NCBI GenBank assembly: GCA_934047225.1
Contig: OW203992.1
Coordinates: 18,651,501 to 18,715,500 of the forward strand
Direction of reading: 5' to 3'
Source: Ypsolopha sequella
Lineage: Eukaryota; Arthropoda; Insecta; Lepidoptera; Ypsolophidae
Length of the DNA stretch: 64,000 nt
A program made the position numbers and the translations under genes. This document shows, piece by piece, positions 53,901-64,000 of this stretch. The first letter of the stretch is position 1, and every line of letters begins with the position of its first letter. A model generated the notes under the pieces. It saw only the letters and a list, made by a program, of their open reading frames with translations, was not told the origin of the DNA and did no database searches.

Positions 53901-54800
53901 CATACACACAAACACAAAACATTACCTTTTGAATCTGTTGTGCCAGTTCTCTTGTAGGAGCCAGAATTAAGGCTTGGCACTCACGTATAGTAGTGTCAAT
54001 TTGTTGCAGAATTGAAATAGAGAAGGTAGCAGTCTTGCCAGTACCAGACTGGGCTTGAGCTATAACGTCGCGACCTTGGATGCACGGCATGATGGCGCGT
54101 TGCTGAATAGCAGAGGGTTTCTCGAAACCATAGGCGTAAATTCCTCTCAACAATTCTTCTTTCAAATTCATGTCATCAAAGCTTTCCACGACTTGATGCC
54201 AGTTTGTGTCCAGAGCGCCCTCGGGCTCCATGCCCGGAGGTCCATCATAGTTTGGCTGATCCTTTGATGGCCCATTCTTGGAATCCTCCGGCCAATCGTC
54301 AGTTCTGTGAAGTGGATGATTCATTAGTATGACTTGTTATATTGCGCACCAATTATACAGGCTCAGAGAAGTATTTGGGAAAAATAATTGAGGTTATATC
54401 GAAAAACATTCGACAAAAATCATTACAATTTGCATGAAGGAGTGCTGCTGTCAAAGTTGTCAAGGGACATTTTATGCTGCAGATACGGGAACTTAGTGAA
54501 CTTGGGCTCGAAATTAATTGTTACATACGAAAACAGAACGAAAGGGCGAAATTAAGTATATTAAGGATAGAACACGTGTGTGAAGCATAATTATGAAGTT
54601 CTTCGACCAGCGCCATGTTGGCAATCGGCGACGACCATGAAAGAGAATAAAAATTCGCTAAATAAAAAGAAAGTGACTCAACACCTAAACAATGATTGGA
54701 AGTAGATATTTACCTGGTTTAGTTTTGACTAAAATTACACTTGATCTAATGCGAATTAGCAGAGAAACAGAACTTACCTTCTTTCAGGTGAATAAGACAT
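47991..54800 (-). CDS. eIF4A: Eukaryotic initiation factor 4A (DEAD-box RNA helicase)
   Basis: Seven coding exons on the minus strand: 54800-54778, 54304-53926, 53799-53585, 53099-52952, 50724-50593, 48711-48488 and 48135-47991. All have GT-AG borders and matching phases, for 1266 nt (421 residues), the usual length for insect eIF4A. Helicase motifs in order: Q motif ('[12 protein letters not shown]', 68-79), Walker A 'AQSGTGKT' (92-99), 'PTRELAQQ', GG (152-153), 'TPGR' (173-176), DEAD (197-200), SAT (228-230), 'ARGID' (348-352) and 'HRIGRGGR' (373-380). It is the ATP-dependent helicase of the cap-binding eIF4F complex and unwinds 5' leaders during translation initiation in the cytoplasm. The start ATG is followed by 'SYSPERR' and a donor in the eighth codon. 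Introns 4 and 5 (after exons 4 and 5) carry several MITEs, yet the coding sequence is intact. Confidence 0.98.
48754..48947. mobile_element. 194-bp MITE with two long poly-G runs
   Basis: AGGGATCATTCAACAATTAC at the left is answered by GTAATTATTGAACGATCCCT at the right, with the arms extending into GTGATCA/TGATCAC. The interior holds G13 (48787-48799) and G16 (48833-48848), separated by 33 bases. It lies in eIF4A intron 5, 40 bp upstream (in gene sense) of the exon 6 acceptor. The target was probably TA. Confidence 0.85.
49449..50003. mobile_element. Outer foldback MITE in eIF4A intron 5
   Basis: CTTAAGATTAAACGTCAGTC at the left pairs with GACTGACATTTAACCTTAAG at the right. The arms run about 150 bp (to 'TTTATAAATCAACA' and 'TGTTGATTTATAAA'). 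The centre holds a 41-base hairpin (49623-49663, arms GTCGAAACAAACTTAAAA and inverse) and an entire family A MITE. This is a clear case of one MITE inserted in another. Confidence 0.87.
49681..49840. mobile_element. 161-bp MITE family A, copy 2 (nested)
   Basis: It matches copies at 11741 and 58676 through 'TAACTTATTTGACAGGACTA' and 'TTTTAAGCGTCCTGTCTTT' on the left and their inverses on the right. It lies inside the outer MITE 49449-50003. The end bases differ slightly (GTATCGATTCGG). Confidence 0.9.
50932..51467. mobile_element. MITE of about 536 bp in eIF4A intron 4
   Basis: Left 'TAGTTCTTATTATATG' and 'TGTGTTTGTTCTCTATAGCT' are answered on the right by 'AGCTACAGAGAACACA' and 'CATAAAATAAGAACCACT'. 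The interior is A/T homopolymer-rich with no frame. The ends are approximate to a few bases. Confidence 0.75.
51468..52951. other. Remainder of eIF4A intron 4
   Basis: No recognised repeat except AT-rich sequence and a short GC-rich patch (52060-52100). The overlapping short frames are incidental. Confidence 0.5.
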
Positions 54801-55534
54801 GTTCCAATCGCGGTAGCTGAACGGAAAAGAACTAGCAAGGTCAAGTTGAGTTTGAATAGAAGCTATTAGCAGAAAAAATATATATCACAATTTTGTCGTT
54901 ACAAATATATATCAGCAAATTAAATATATTTTGCTGTGATTTATCAAGTCAATATTTGTTTTCAAAATTTGCTATGTCACAAAAAGATGAATAATGAAAA
55001 TTATTAGGACAAAAATTAGCGGAAGTGCGTCATTGACACTTTGTTATTCTTGCCATTTAAAAATATTGTAACCGGTTTTTTCAAAGCAATTGGTGTGGTC
55101 ATATGAGCTGGCTAATAAAATAATATATTTAATAAACCACAGATTTTCAATATGTATAGGTATTGAATGTCTGTGATATAAACATATACTCTATGATATA
55201 AACCACCAACTTCCACATAGGTTTAAGAAAAGCACGCATAACTTTTTGACCGGCCTCAGTCGCCGGTGCCGACATTGCAAACAGCGATTTAATGAAACAA
55301 GTACCTACAAGATTTTTGAGTATGTCATGAGTTTATTTAATTAAATATTAAATCAAATTTATTTACGTGTAAACCTCATCGCTCCATTTTGCTTTGCTCG
55401 TTTTCACACCTATTTTTGACTTGATGGTGAAAATCTCGCGCAATCTCCAATAAACAAAACAGAAAGAAAACTTCTGACATAGTACGATGCGTTAAATGTC
55501 AAATTCAAAGGTATCGCGATAGAATGTCACCCTA
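54801..55534. other. eIF4A promoter side, intergenic
   Basis: The eIF4A 5' UTR begins just above 54800; the minus strand reads 'AGTTCTTTTCCGTTCAGC' about 20-35 bases upstream of the ATG, a pyrimidine-rich stretch that may contain the start site. A second CpG-containing block with CAACATGGCGC lies inside intron 1 (minus strand, about 54610-54625). No TATA box assigned. Confidence 0.35.
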
Positions 55535-56130
55535 CGAAAAAAAAAAGTTTTTTTTTTATCTCGAAAACTATCACTTACACAAAAATTTACCAATCAGTAT
55601 TTGTTACTTGAAATATCTGTCATATAAAAAATCATCATGTTGATATTCTGACTTGAAGCTCTATGGTCATAAAATTTAAAACTGGGGCCACTATGTTTCG
55701 GTATTCTACGATTTTTCGGGATTTCTTACATAAATTCTATTAAAACAAAATGTTGACTTACGGAAAATAAATTAAAATTTTTCCAAAAACAACTGAAAAT
55801 AAATCAGGATCTTTAACCACAAATTTTTCGTGCGGCCGCAGGTGGCCGCAAACGTTATATATATTTTTGGTTAGAAGATCACTTGATTATTCAAAATATG
55901 GAAGCCTAACCCGCGAAACTTTGCAACATTTTGAGAAAAAAAATTAAGTGTGTATTTCTCAATACCAAAATAATTTTTTTTTTTTTCTCGAAAACTATCA
56001 TACTTGCAGAAATTTACCAATCAGTATTTGTCACTTGAAATATAAATATCTGTCATATAAAAAATCATCGGGTCAATATTCTGACTTGAGGCCCTATGTG
56101 CATAAAATTTCAATCTGGAACCACTGTGCG
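55535..56130 (+). repeat. Two direct copies of a unit of about 160 bp
   Basis: 55550-55695 and 55985-56130 share TCTCGAAAACTATCA, TTTACCAATCAGTATTTGT, ATCTGTCATATAAAAAATCA and ATTCTGACTTGA, in the same orientation and about 435 bases apart. Non-coding. It may be one element with internal duplication. Confidence 0.82.
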
Positions 56131-56166
56131 CCATTCGGAAGTTAATATTTAGCCACCAGCCAACAC

Positions 56167-56282
56167 CTACTGTCAGTATACACAAGTGTTGCACCAGCCC
56201 ACCATATATGGTTTTCTCTATGGTTGACATCACCTTAGTACGACCTTGTGTTGGTGTCAATAATTGTCCATGTCCGTGATGC
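56167..56282 (-). CDS. Candidate exon, unknown protein
   Basis: A strong acceptor on the minus strand (TCCTTTTTTTAATAG) at 56283 leads into a frame reading 'HHGHGQLLTPTQGRTK' then a hydrophobic stretch 'GLVQHLCILTVG', with a possible donor at 56167 (GTAG|GTGTTG). The frame remains open into the neighbouring direct repeat. I do not recognise it. The immediate upstream sequence offers no exon with a compatible phase. It may be a chance frame or a repeat-borne fragment. Confidence 0.2.
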
Positions 56283-56601
56283 CTATTAAAAAAAGGAGAA
56301 TCCAAATTCCTAAAGCAAGAAATAAAAGCGTTTACCTAATATCAATAACATTATTGGTACTTATCAATTTAATAAACTAAACGAAATATTGAAGAGGAAA
56401 ATTAAAATGCGGGCAAAAATATTGCAAATTTACAGAACAGATTTAATTACTTATAATGTGTAACATTTTATTTACATTTTATTTACATTTTATATCACAA
56501 ATTACCTAAAAAGTATTATAAAAGGTATTTATAACACACTGTCAGTTCCTTAGAATATTAAAAACTGCTTTCGACATCGTTTTCTCTGCAGAATTTAGGA
56601 A

Positions 56602-57294
56602 ATGTTACTGTATTGCCACCAAAATAATAAAGATGTACATAATATTAGTCTGGGTTCCTGTTCAATATGGGCATGCCATGATCAGAGTAATGAAATTGCT
56701 AATCAGCTGGCCAAATTAGCCACTCACAGTGGAAACGACAACTTCTATCAAAACTACAGCCAAGACTTTCTTTCTCTACCACCTAAAAAATATAAATAGA
56801 TTGGCGGGATGAATGGGATTGTTATATCTCATATCGTTACTTACTGTCAAATCCAACCGCGAATCCATCCCCGCCCGTGGTTCTTCAAATTGAAGAAATT
56901 TGACATGAGAGTTACATGTGTACTCATTGGAATGAGACTTGGTCACACTTGTACTCCTATTCGGATGTATAAATTCAAACTAAGAGATTCTCCTCTCTGT
57001 GACTGCGGTCTCGAAGACGGCTCTTTGGACCATATATTTTTCAAATGTCCCCTAAATGTGAACTCTCCTCCTATCTATACCAATATAATTGAATCTAATG
57101 CCTTCCTGCCCGTTAATATGTCATATTTATTATCTAATCCTACTAAAAAAAATATCTGTATCCTAACAAAATTTATTCTATCATATTTGATTGCAGTAAA
57201 ATATAACTATGATCATTATGTTTTTATTGTAAAACCCATCGCTTTGAATACTCTAATTATTAATTGTTATTTCTTAAAATATTTGTGCTTTTAA
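56602..57294 (+). pseudogene. LINE ORF2 C-terminal relic (RNase H end plus zinc-binding tail)
   Basis: One plus-strand reading frame is broken by a single stop at 56797-56799. Before it, 'ACHDQSNEIANQLAKLA' corresponds to the last RNase H motif (H..GNE.AD.LAK). After it, 'SPLCDCGLEDGSLDHIFFKCP' is the CxCG-H-C tail found at the end of I/R1/jockey-type ORF2 proteins. The reverse transcriptase is absent, so this is a 5'-truncated, inactive copy on the plus strand. It is a different lineage from the element at 2.8-4.6 kb, which has no RNase H. Confidence 0.8.
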
Positions 57295-57666
57295 ATATGT
57301 TTTTTCGTTTAACATAAATGATCTCGTGAAAGGTAAAAATATTATCTTTTTATTTTTCGACTTGCAATGTTAGTGCCGGGGCAAATGCAGGAGCATAAAG
57401 ATGTGTCGGGGCAAATGCAGGAGCGTAAAGAGGCGGTATTCGAAGTATCCACTTACTTAATTTACGGTTGTATATCTGACACAACCAGCTACTTTTTCAC
57501 GTCGCTGCACGGTAACAAACACTTTATTTGGTGTAGTGATTGTTGTATTTGTACATTAAATATCATACTGTATTTGTATATTATTTTTTGAGAAGACATT
57601 TCGCTATAACTTGATAATTTACAGCGCGCAAAATAGTTTCTTACAAGGCGAGAGAGCAAATTAAAG
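57295..57666. other. No gene; short tandem repeat
   Basis: A 27-base unit with GGGGCAAATGCAGGAGC is repeated twice at 57377-57425. Otherwise no features. Confidence 0.5.
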
Positions 57667-58146
57667 AATTCCCATAGCTTAACTTCAAAAAGATTTTATT
57701 TTAATTTTATTTTTCAGAGAATATACGCTATTTTAGGACATAGTTTTCATTATTTTGGTGAATAAATTACCCATTATTTTTAAACGATTTTTTAAAGAAT
57801 TGTCAGTTATGACGTCACTTGAGAATTGGAGACTTTATACTGACTGTGATGTGTGATTGCTTTTAAAAAAAGTGATCTGTCTCTGTATGTCTACTCATCT
57901 GTCATCCATCTGTCAAATCAGTTGGCAGCAAATTTTTATAAATTTATCTTGATAGCAAAGGACACATTCCGAAATAGACATTTCTCAAGTGATGTCACAT
58001 GAAGGCAAATGTAAGTTGCAGCTTTTTCGTAAAAGTATTCATCATCATGAGGTTTTTTATATCACAAGTTTGAAAATACGGCTTATTAAACCTAAATCTC
58101 GAAACGGTTTTCGAATTAACACACTTAAACATAATTTAATCTAAGC
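57667..58146 (+). repeat. Dispersed repeat, copy 2 (direct copy of 29685-30121)
   Basis: Begins GAATTCCCATAGCTTAACTT and ends TAATCTAAGCAAATT. About 480 bp, with small insertions relative to the copy in the ASCC1 intron. No shared open frame. Confidence 0.85.
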
Positions 58147-58195
58147 AAATTGACTCAGTACGCGTATTTTGAGACTGGGCGAGACCTGAAGGAGG

Positions 58196-58458
58196 CAGTG
58201 GCGTGCACAGAACTTTTTGCTGGAAAAGCAAACAATTGGTCAAGAACAACAATAAAAAAAAATATGAAAAAATTTAAATATAACTTTGAAAAAAAAAAAT
58301 TGTATGACGCCAGGGTAGACAATGTCTACCCTAGAGTGAAAATTTCCTATACAAACTTTGTTTTTTCAAAGTGATTTTTAAATTTTTTTATATTTTTTTT
58401 ATTGTTGTTCTTGACCAATTGTTTGCTTTTCCAGCAAAAAGTTCCGTGCACGCCACTG
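58196..58458. mobile_element. 263-bp hAT-type MITE, intact copy with 8-bp target duplication
   Basis: CAGTGGCGTGCACAGAACTT and its inverse form the ends, and the arms pair along most of the element. GAAGGAGG flanks both sides exactly (58188-58195 and 58459-58466). CAGTGGCG-type ends with an 8-bp duplication are diagnostic of hAT transposition. A broken sister copy lies at 31395-32476. Confidence 0.95.
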
Positions 58459-58675
58459 GAAGGAGGCATGGCCTATTTTTAATATTTTCAAAATTTAATT
58501 GTTCATTCATTTGAAACGCTAGAGAAATATTTGGTACCATTATTTAATTTCAATTTAGCCTGATTTTATAATAATACAAAATAAATATCTTTTTGAACCT
58601 TATTGTAGCTAACTCTACATTAATATTTCTTCGAAAAATTTACCCAAATGAAATGTACCTGATAAATCTGACAGT

Positions 58676-58836
58676 TGTGTCGATTCGGTGTAACATGACT
58701 TAACTTATTTGACAGGACTAACCTTAATTTAAGCTTCCTGTCTTTGTCTTTCCGATACAGAAAGTAAAAGACAGAACGCTTACATTATGTTAAGTCCCAT
58801 CAAATAAGCTAGAACGTGTTTCACCGAATCGACACA
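58676..58836. mobile_element. 161-bp MITE family A, copy 3
   Basis: TGTGTCGATTCGGTGTAACA at the left and the inverse ending CCGAATCGACACA at the right. The arms contain 'TTATTTGACAGGACTAACCT'. Same length as copy 1. Confidence 0.9.
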
Positions 58837-58933
58837 TTTATTGTGCAAATACTTAATAGATATTTCATCATATCTTTTGAGAGACGTTTGTATTCTCCGC
58901 AATGTCCAAAAGAAAAAGATGAGCAATACTGTT

Positions 58934-59335
58934 AAGAGCGGTTTCGCAGCGGGATTGTGAAAAACCCGCCTTTTTCTAATTAATCAAAAGAGAACAGTTG
59001 AATTCAAAATTTACTCAATTGTTGTTCAACAAAAACTTATTACCCATGAATTGTGTATGTTGCCATTGCAAAGTTTCCATTGGTCTGTAAATTAGAACTT
59101 CAAAAATCTTGAATTAAAAACATTTTGAAATTCCAATTTACAGAAACTAATGGAAACTTTGCGATGGCAGCATACACATTACATAGGTACTTAATAAAGT
59201 GTGTTGAATAACTATTGAGTGAATTTTGAATTTTAGGTTTTGTTTTCATTAAAAAGGGATTTTTAACAATCTGTGGTGTTTGAAATAAAGTTCTTTTCTT
59301 TCTTTCTTTCAATCCAGCTGCGAAACTGCTCTTAA
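58934..59335. mobile_element. MITE of about 400 bp upstream of profilin
   Basis: TAAGAGCGGTTTCGCAGC at the left is answered by GCTGCGAAACTGCTCTTA at the right. The arms also share 'AATTCAAAATT.ACTCAA', 'TTGCCATTGCAAAGTTTCCA' and inverses, and the centre is 'CTGTAAATTAGAACTTC'. Non-coding; a CTTT run (59288-59310) lies in the right arm. Confidence 0.82.
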
Positions 59336-59971
59336 AGAAAAATAAAAAAAGTGCCTATATTTTTAAATATCTGGTGTATTTCGGGCGATATTACACTTCC
59401 ACTTATAAAGGACCCTTCGTCAGATATTGTCTATGGAAACCGATCCATTATTACAACATGTCGTACTTTTCATACAAAATTGACATAAAATATTTGACGT
59501 CCAATTTAAAACAAAACATTCATCAAAGAAAATTGATAGTGTAATATCGACCTAAGATTCAACTCGCTCTCACGTTGATTATGAATTATGATGGACTTTG
59601 ATTAATCCATCACCGTGCAGTGACCATTGTGTGAATATCGGATACACAATGGCCTGATGGCCCATTGTGTACGCTCGTTGTAGAGCTTTTACACGAGGGT
59701 CGTTTGACAATCACACTGAACGCCACAGAACACTTTTTACCTGAACGCAGCCAAGCATGAATCGGTAATTTCCGTATTTTGGTATCCCTATTCTTCACTA
59801 TGGTTATTAAAATGTCATGTTGGCAACAATGATCGCTTCCGGTTGTTGTCTATGACCACGCAGCCATTTTGAAACCGCAGTGCTTTTTGTTCGTGTGGAG
59901 CGTTTGCTCGTTGCGAAAAATAAATTGTTTTATTAGTTGAGTGTAGTTTTATATAATCGAACTCTTTCAAA
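59336..59971 (+). promoter_or_regulatory. Upstream region of profilin
   Basis: Non-repetitive near the gene. The minus-strand sense of GCAGCCATTTTGAAA (about 59860-59875) contains a YY1-like AAAATGGC core. A hairpin ACACAATGGCC/GGCCCATTGTGT lies at 59644-59670. The 5' UTR probably starts between 59880 and 59950; no TATA box is obvious. Confidence 0.35.
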
Positions 59972-60082
59972 ATGAGCTGGCAGGATTACGTCGACAAACA
60001 GTTAATGGCATCCAGATGTGTAACAAAAGCAGCAATTGCCGGTCACGATGGAAATGTCTGGGCAAAGTCGGAAGGCTTCGAA
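59972..60082 (+). CDS. chic: Profilin, first coding exon (partial gene)
   Basis: ATG at 59972 in good context (TTTCAAAATGAGC), then 37 codons to a consensus donor GAA|GTAAGT (60082/60083). The peptide begins '[20 protein letters not shown]' and ends 'VWAKSEGFE', the conserved profilin N-terminus whose Trp and Tyr belong to the poly-proline binding face. Insect profilins are about 126 residues, so about 90 residues are still to come. I could not find the second exon ('SK.E...' type) in the remaining 3.9 kb, so it probably lies right of the window. Profilin binds actin monomers, recharges them with ATP and delivers them to formins and Ena/VASP at growing filament ends in the cytoplasm. The gene is called chickadee in Drosophila. 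Identity is very secure although partial. Confidence 0.93.
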
Positions 60083-60829
60083 GTAAGTTGCTACGTGTTC
60101 AGTGCTTCAAGAACTATAACCATTAGAAAATTGTGAAATTGTGTTCGTGTGTATCTAAAAAAACGTTTATGGTGAAAGTGCTTTTGTTCTTGCAAAAGGA
60201 TGGATGACGAATCCGCCGGCAACTTTACAAGATGGCGACATGTGGTGGCAGCAGCCTTTTCGAATTGGAAACCGTATCTCATTGCCTACCATTCCTAACT
60301 CTTGCTTGGGTTTACAGTTATTCTTTAGAATCCATTATACCTAGTCTAAACAGCAACTTTTCAAGCTCGACCCTTCACCAAACGTGCCGGCCGGTTTTCA
60401 GCGGCCCATGATGGTTCGATTCGTATGAGCTTAGGTACCAACAAGGTTTGATTGAATATTTGTAGTAGGTACCGATGAGGAAAATTAATACAAATATTTT
60501 TAAATAGATTATAGGTAGGTGTATGAATGATTAGTTTTAGGTAAAGATCAAAATCGTTTATAAAGGTACCTATTTTTTTTAGAATAAACCATTTTTTTTT
60601 GGAGCTAGGTACTACATTACGTTTGCAAGTTGTTTTGGTTCAAGAGTAACCTTAGTTGTATTTGCAATAATTGTGCTTTTAATTTCATCAGTCCAATAAT
60701 TCAGACCTTAAAATAAAGGTCGTACCCACCTACCTCTCTAACCCAGTGATGAAGACTATCCAATAACCCATATTATGCTCAACCTGAGGACATTGAACGT
60801 ATAGTTTGACTACGTTACTACGTACGTTT
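60083..60829. other. Profilin intron 1, no gene
   Basis: No recognisable exon. Minus frames such as 60091-60282 are unsupported. Confidence 0.5.
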
Positions 60830-60893
60830 GACTTGTGAAACGTGTATTGTATATACCTACTTTGCAAAATAAACTTTTTGAATTTTTGAATTT
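60830..60893 (+). mobile_element. LINE 3' tail (second copy)
   Basis: GACTTGTGAAACGTGTATTG, CTACTTTGCAAAATAAAC and TTTTTGAATTT repeat the tail at 19645-19725. Only the terminal 60-70 bases are present, which indicates extreme 5' truncation. Confidence 0.7.
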
Positions 60894-63800
60894 AGTATTA
60901 GCCATTTTGGTCACAGTTTCGACAGGGGCATGGCTACATGTGCTTTTAAGTCCTGCCCCCATCGAAATTTTAATCTCTCAGACATGTAACTAGAGTTAAA
61001 ACCACTAAGGATTGTTCTATCAGGTTTGCTGTGCCATGATTTCGAAGATTTTCAACAATATGATTAGGTATATCTGTAGGTAGAATAGTGAGACATGGTA
61101 AAAAGTGGCCTCATCCACAATTTAAGTTCAATCTCTCCAGTAGTTTCAAAGCTAGGATATTGTAGCAATTTTTTTGGGGTTATTCCATAAAATTTGCTAC
61201 GAGTGAAATTTTCAATTGAGTGATCAGACCATTATTAATCTGGAGATTTTAAATTCGTATCAGGGGCAATGAGTCCTGCACTCATTCTCTATGATCATGA
61301 GTATTGTGCACTTCCCCCTGTCAGCCAGAACTTGACTTACTTGACTTGACTTATTTCCTGCGATTCCTCAGCAGGGTTATTGTTCTTTCAAAACATATTT
61401 CTCATTGGAACAATTGTGCAGCAGCCTCAAGGTTCTCCCACTGCAGTCCCACAATGCCTTCTTTGCCATTGAATGACACCAGCTTGATCACAGGTTCCCC
61501 AATCTTTCTTTTTTCCTACTGGATACCAAGAGAGCCTGCTTTGGAGTATAATGATACCTACCATGTCTCGAAGATTAGACCATTTTAATTTCTCGCTATT
61601 TATTTGTGGTGTCATTAGTCTTGACAGACTACAGTCAGTCCGTTTTGTCCACCTTTTGTTGTGCTCTGTTAGAGTGTTACAAAGCTCTCCCCTGATAGCT
61701 TCTGCTGTTGCTTCACACAGCATATCACCCAATGTTGACACCTTCATATGAATTTTAGTTTAGCAAGAGAGTGCTTCTTCATCATGACTATATGATTTGG
61801 TCAAAGATAATCTTACCTTGCATACTGTTGGTAGTCTGAGGTTCTGCATGGCAATCTGTTAAGATTTTGGATCTGCTTATAGGTTTGCTTAAAACATGAT
61901 AGTGAAGCCACATTCAATTATTATTGTTATCTCTTTTATACCGCAAGGTTACTTCTGCAAAGAGTATTAACAACTACTAAGAGTAAGCCTGCCAGTTTAG
62001 TTACATAAACAAACTTTGTGGTGTTTAAGAGACACTGATTTACTAACTCCTAATTCCAATCCGGAGGTTCGGGAGGTAGGGACAAATTGATGTTCGGTCT
62101 GCATATTTTAGAAGACATGGTGAACTAGGTCCTTATTAATGCCCATTGTGTGGTGATAGGGCTCACCACCCATCACTCTGGGATGTAATAATTGTTGGTG
62201 AAACATGGTTGTACCATTGTGGACTTGCAATTAACATTTTACATTCATAAATAAATACCCCTGGCAACCCCTCGGGGATTTATTACATTATTATTTATAT
62301 ATGTAATTCAGGTCAGTTATGGTCTTTGGCAGGCTCGGTTTCCACACCTGGTCTCTCATTTGGCCCTTTGTTCATGAAAATGGAGCCCGCTATTATAGCC
62401 AGCTCAGCTCATGTCAGAAAAGGCAACCTCGGTCTCCACAGGACTTACAGAGTATCCCTGAATCACAAGGGCAGATCCAGGATTTGATTTTGGTGGGCTA
62501 TTCTGACAAGGTTTATCACAATGTAAAAAAAACGGGTAGGTTTTAGGCACTTTAAGCCTTAAGGTGCTTTTGGAAAACCTATCTCTATACTGTGCACCCA
62601 AATAAAATCGAAATGTCGAGCCAAATAGTCAAATATTTGGAATTCCTGGATGTTTTGGGGCGACCATGGCCCCCATGGCCTGTTTCCCCCAGTGCTGGTT
62701 CACTGAGGATTTAAGCCCATTGTCTGCTGACACCTACATAATCTGGTCATTTATGGTATACCTATTTGCTATATTACAATAGATTGTAGTCCAGATTATG
62801 TTTCAGGTCCATCTTACAGACAAATAATAAAGTTACTAAAGTTTAGTTTTAGTAACTAAACCTTAGTAGGTACTTTTTTTTTATGTTGTTAGTCTGTTTG
62901 TAAGGGAATAAGTGGAAATAAATAGATGGTAAATCAGCATGCAGTCTTAAGTTTTAGTCTGAAGCTATTGAAATCAACCTTCAAAATTTTTGGGGATCTA
63001 CTTATTGGGTTTGGTTTAGATTCATGGATTTTTCGAAGAGTGGTGAGAAACTGTGATCAACACAGTTTATGTATGAATGGAGAAGCAGATTGGGTATGCA
63101 CTGAATCGTTTGACATATTCTGGAAACTAGGTATGTATAAAAATTATCATTGTGGCTATTTATTTAACACATGATTCAACACACTCAGCTCTGGTATATA
63201 ACTGTGGCTATTTATTTAATAAATTATTTAACACACTCAGCGCTGGTTTACTATTCGGACTTAGTGGCCAGTATACCTACACCGTGTTGTGCATTTTATA
63301 TAGGCGTTGTAAAAGGCTAGCCCTGGAGAATATGCCAATGCATTGGGGTCTTGTCCCGATGAAAAACTTGAAAATAATGAGGAGAGATATAGTGCTAGCT
63401 CCACCCCTATCTTTATGTACCTACTGCCTGTGGTGCTGAGGAATGCAGTGAAAATGCGTCCCTTTCGGAATGAAAATATTGATGTAATAGATATTGCTTT
63501 CTGAAACAAAAAGGCCTAGGTTAAAAAGATCCAGAGGTAATGGCGAGGAATTCGTCAAGCTAGACTAGATTTTCTGATCTCGAACAATCTTGAATATGAA
63601 ATTTGACAGATAAAATGAGGGATTTTCAGTTGAGTGGATCATCTTCTTCAGACTATCGTAATTTATTTTGTTTTGTCCAGCCAACATTCTTGTTTATTGC
63701 GTCCGTCCCGCAATCCATCCCGGATTAATTGTCTACTGGTGATTGTTTGTCTCATATCATGTCTGCACAGACCAGTGTCGTAACGGACGTTAAAATATCC

Positions 63801-64000
63801 CGGACAGAGTTTCGCTAACAAACAACCGAAGCACCTCCAGTAAGCCGACCCGCTTGTACGGACGAGCCCTGGAACGCATACATTTACAACATAATAAGCC
63901 AATTTCCATAGTAAGTCACATTGCTATGCTTCAGTACGTATAGTTACTTAGCTGCGACTTCGTCCGCCTTTTTTTACGTTCGTGATTAATTGTTCATGAC
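60894..64000. other. Profilin intron 1 continued; unresolved degraded sequence and a small duplication
   Basis: At 61320-61750 the minus strand has coding-like stretches in two frames (106-residue frame 61427-61747; 'KLVSFNGKEGIVGLQWENLE' in another), suggesting a decayed mobile-element protein that I cannot name. At 63149-63248 a unit of about 50 bp (TGTGGCTATTTATTTAA ... ACACACTCAGC) is present twice. No further gene could be supported. Confidence 0.4.

Noticed and set aside
56282..56340. Tiny intron joining ATG near 56352 to a hydrophobic peptide on the minus strand
   Set aside because: The implied intron is only about 26 bases, too short to be spliced, and the peptide ends at once.
61427..61747. 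106-residue minus frame as a gene
   Set aside because: Coding-like pieces occur in more than one frame with stops, so it looks like a decayed element; no family could be named.

Overview
The window looks like nuclear DNA from a moth or butterfly (Lepidoptera). It is AT-rich, its genes are split by short GT-AG introns, and its spacers are packed with repeats of lepidopteran type: 'GGGTTCCGT' elements, an RTE-type tail containing CGTCCACTGCTGGACATA-like sequence, LINE tails ending in (TTTGAA)n, and many hairpin MITEs. Four cellular genes can be read with splice sites and phases that fit: ASCC1 (minus, 36848 to 23628), an uncharacterised two-pass membrane or lumenal protein (plus, 40176 to 43743), eIF4A (minus, 54800 to 47991), and the first coding exon of profilin (plus, 59972 to 60082; the rest lies beyond the right edge). 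No tRNA, rRNA, CRISPR array, prokaryotic operon or LTR retroelement was found.

Layout. 1-23.6 kb is gene-poor. It holds a 5'-truncated non-LTR retrotransposon with an intact 545-residue reverse transcriptase frame (2.9-4.6 kb) and many inverted-repeat elements. It also holds a convincing THAP zinc-finger first exon at 14.84 kb and three exon-like orphan frames at 5.1, 17.4 and 22.7 kb. 23.6-36.8 kb is ASCC1, whose seven coding exons (about 1.1 kb) are spread over 13 kb by introns full of MITEs. 37-40 kb holds a hAT-like element and a decayed LINE ORF1 with zinc knuckles. 40.1-43.9 kb is the membrane protein gene, with a 2.2-kb intron full of repeats. 44-47.5 kb is repeat-rich, with a GC-rich long inverted repeat and a hAT-like element carrying a nested MITE. 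47.5-54.8 kb is eIF4A, with nested MITEs in its introns. 55-59.9 kb holds direct repeats, a LINE 3' relic, and hAT and other MITEs. 59.97-64 kb is profilin exon 1 plus the start of a long intron.

The genes do not form one pathway. eIF4A (translation initiation helicase), profilin (actin) and ASCC1 (RNA-binding and 2H-phosphoesterase-fold subunit of the ASC-1 complex) are housekeeping genes. The most notable material is transposable: a hAT-type MITE broken by two further elements (31.4-32.5 kb); two non-autonomous elements with matching ends and 10-bp target duplications (12.7 and 31.9 kb); a 161-bp MITE family with three copies, one nested inside a larger element within an eIF4A intron; and a foldback element whose arms carry a perfect tRNA-type B box. 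I did not find a convincing new molecular system. The best leads for new biology are the THAP exon, the uncharacterised membrane protein and the unnamed MITE families. Family names come from recognition, not from searches.
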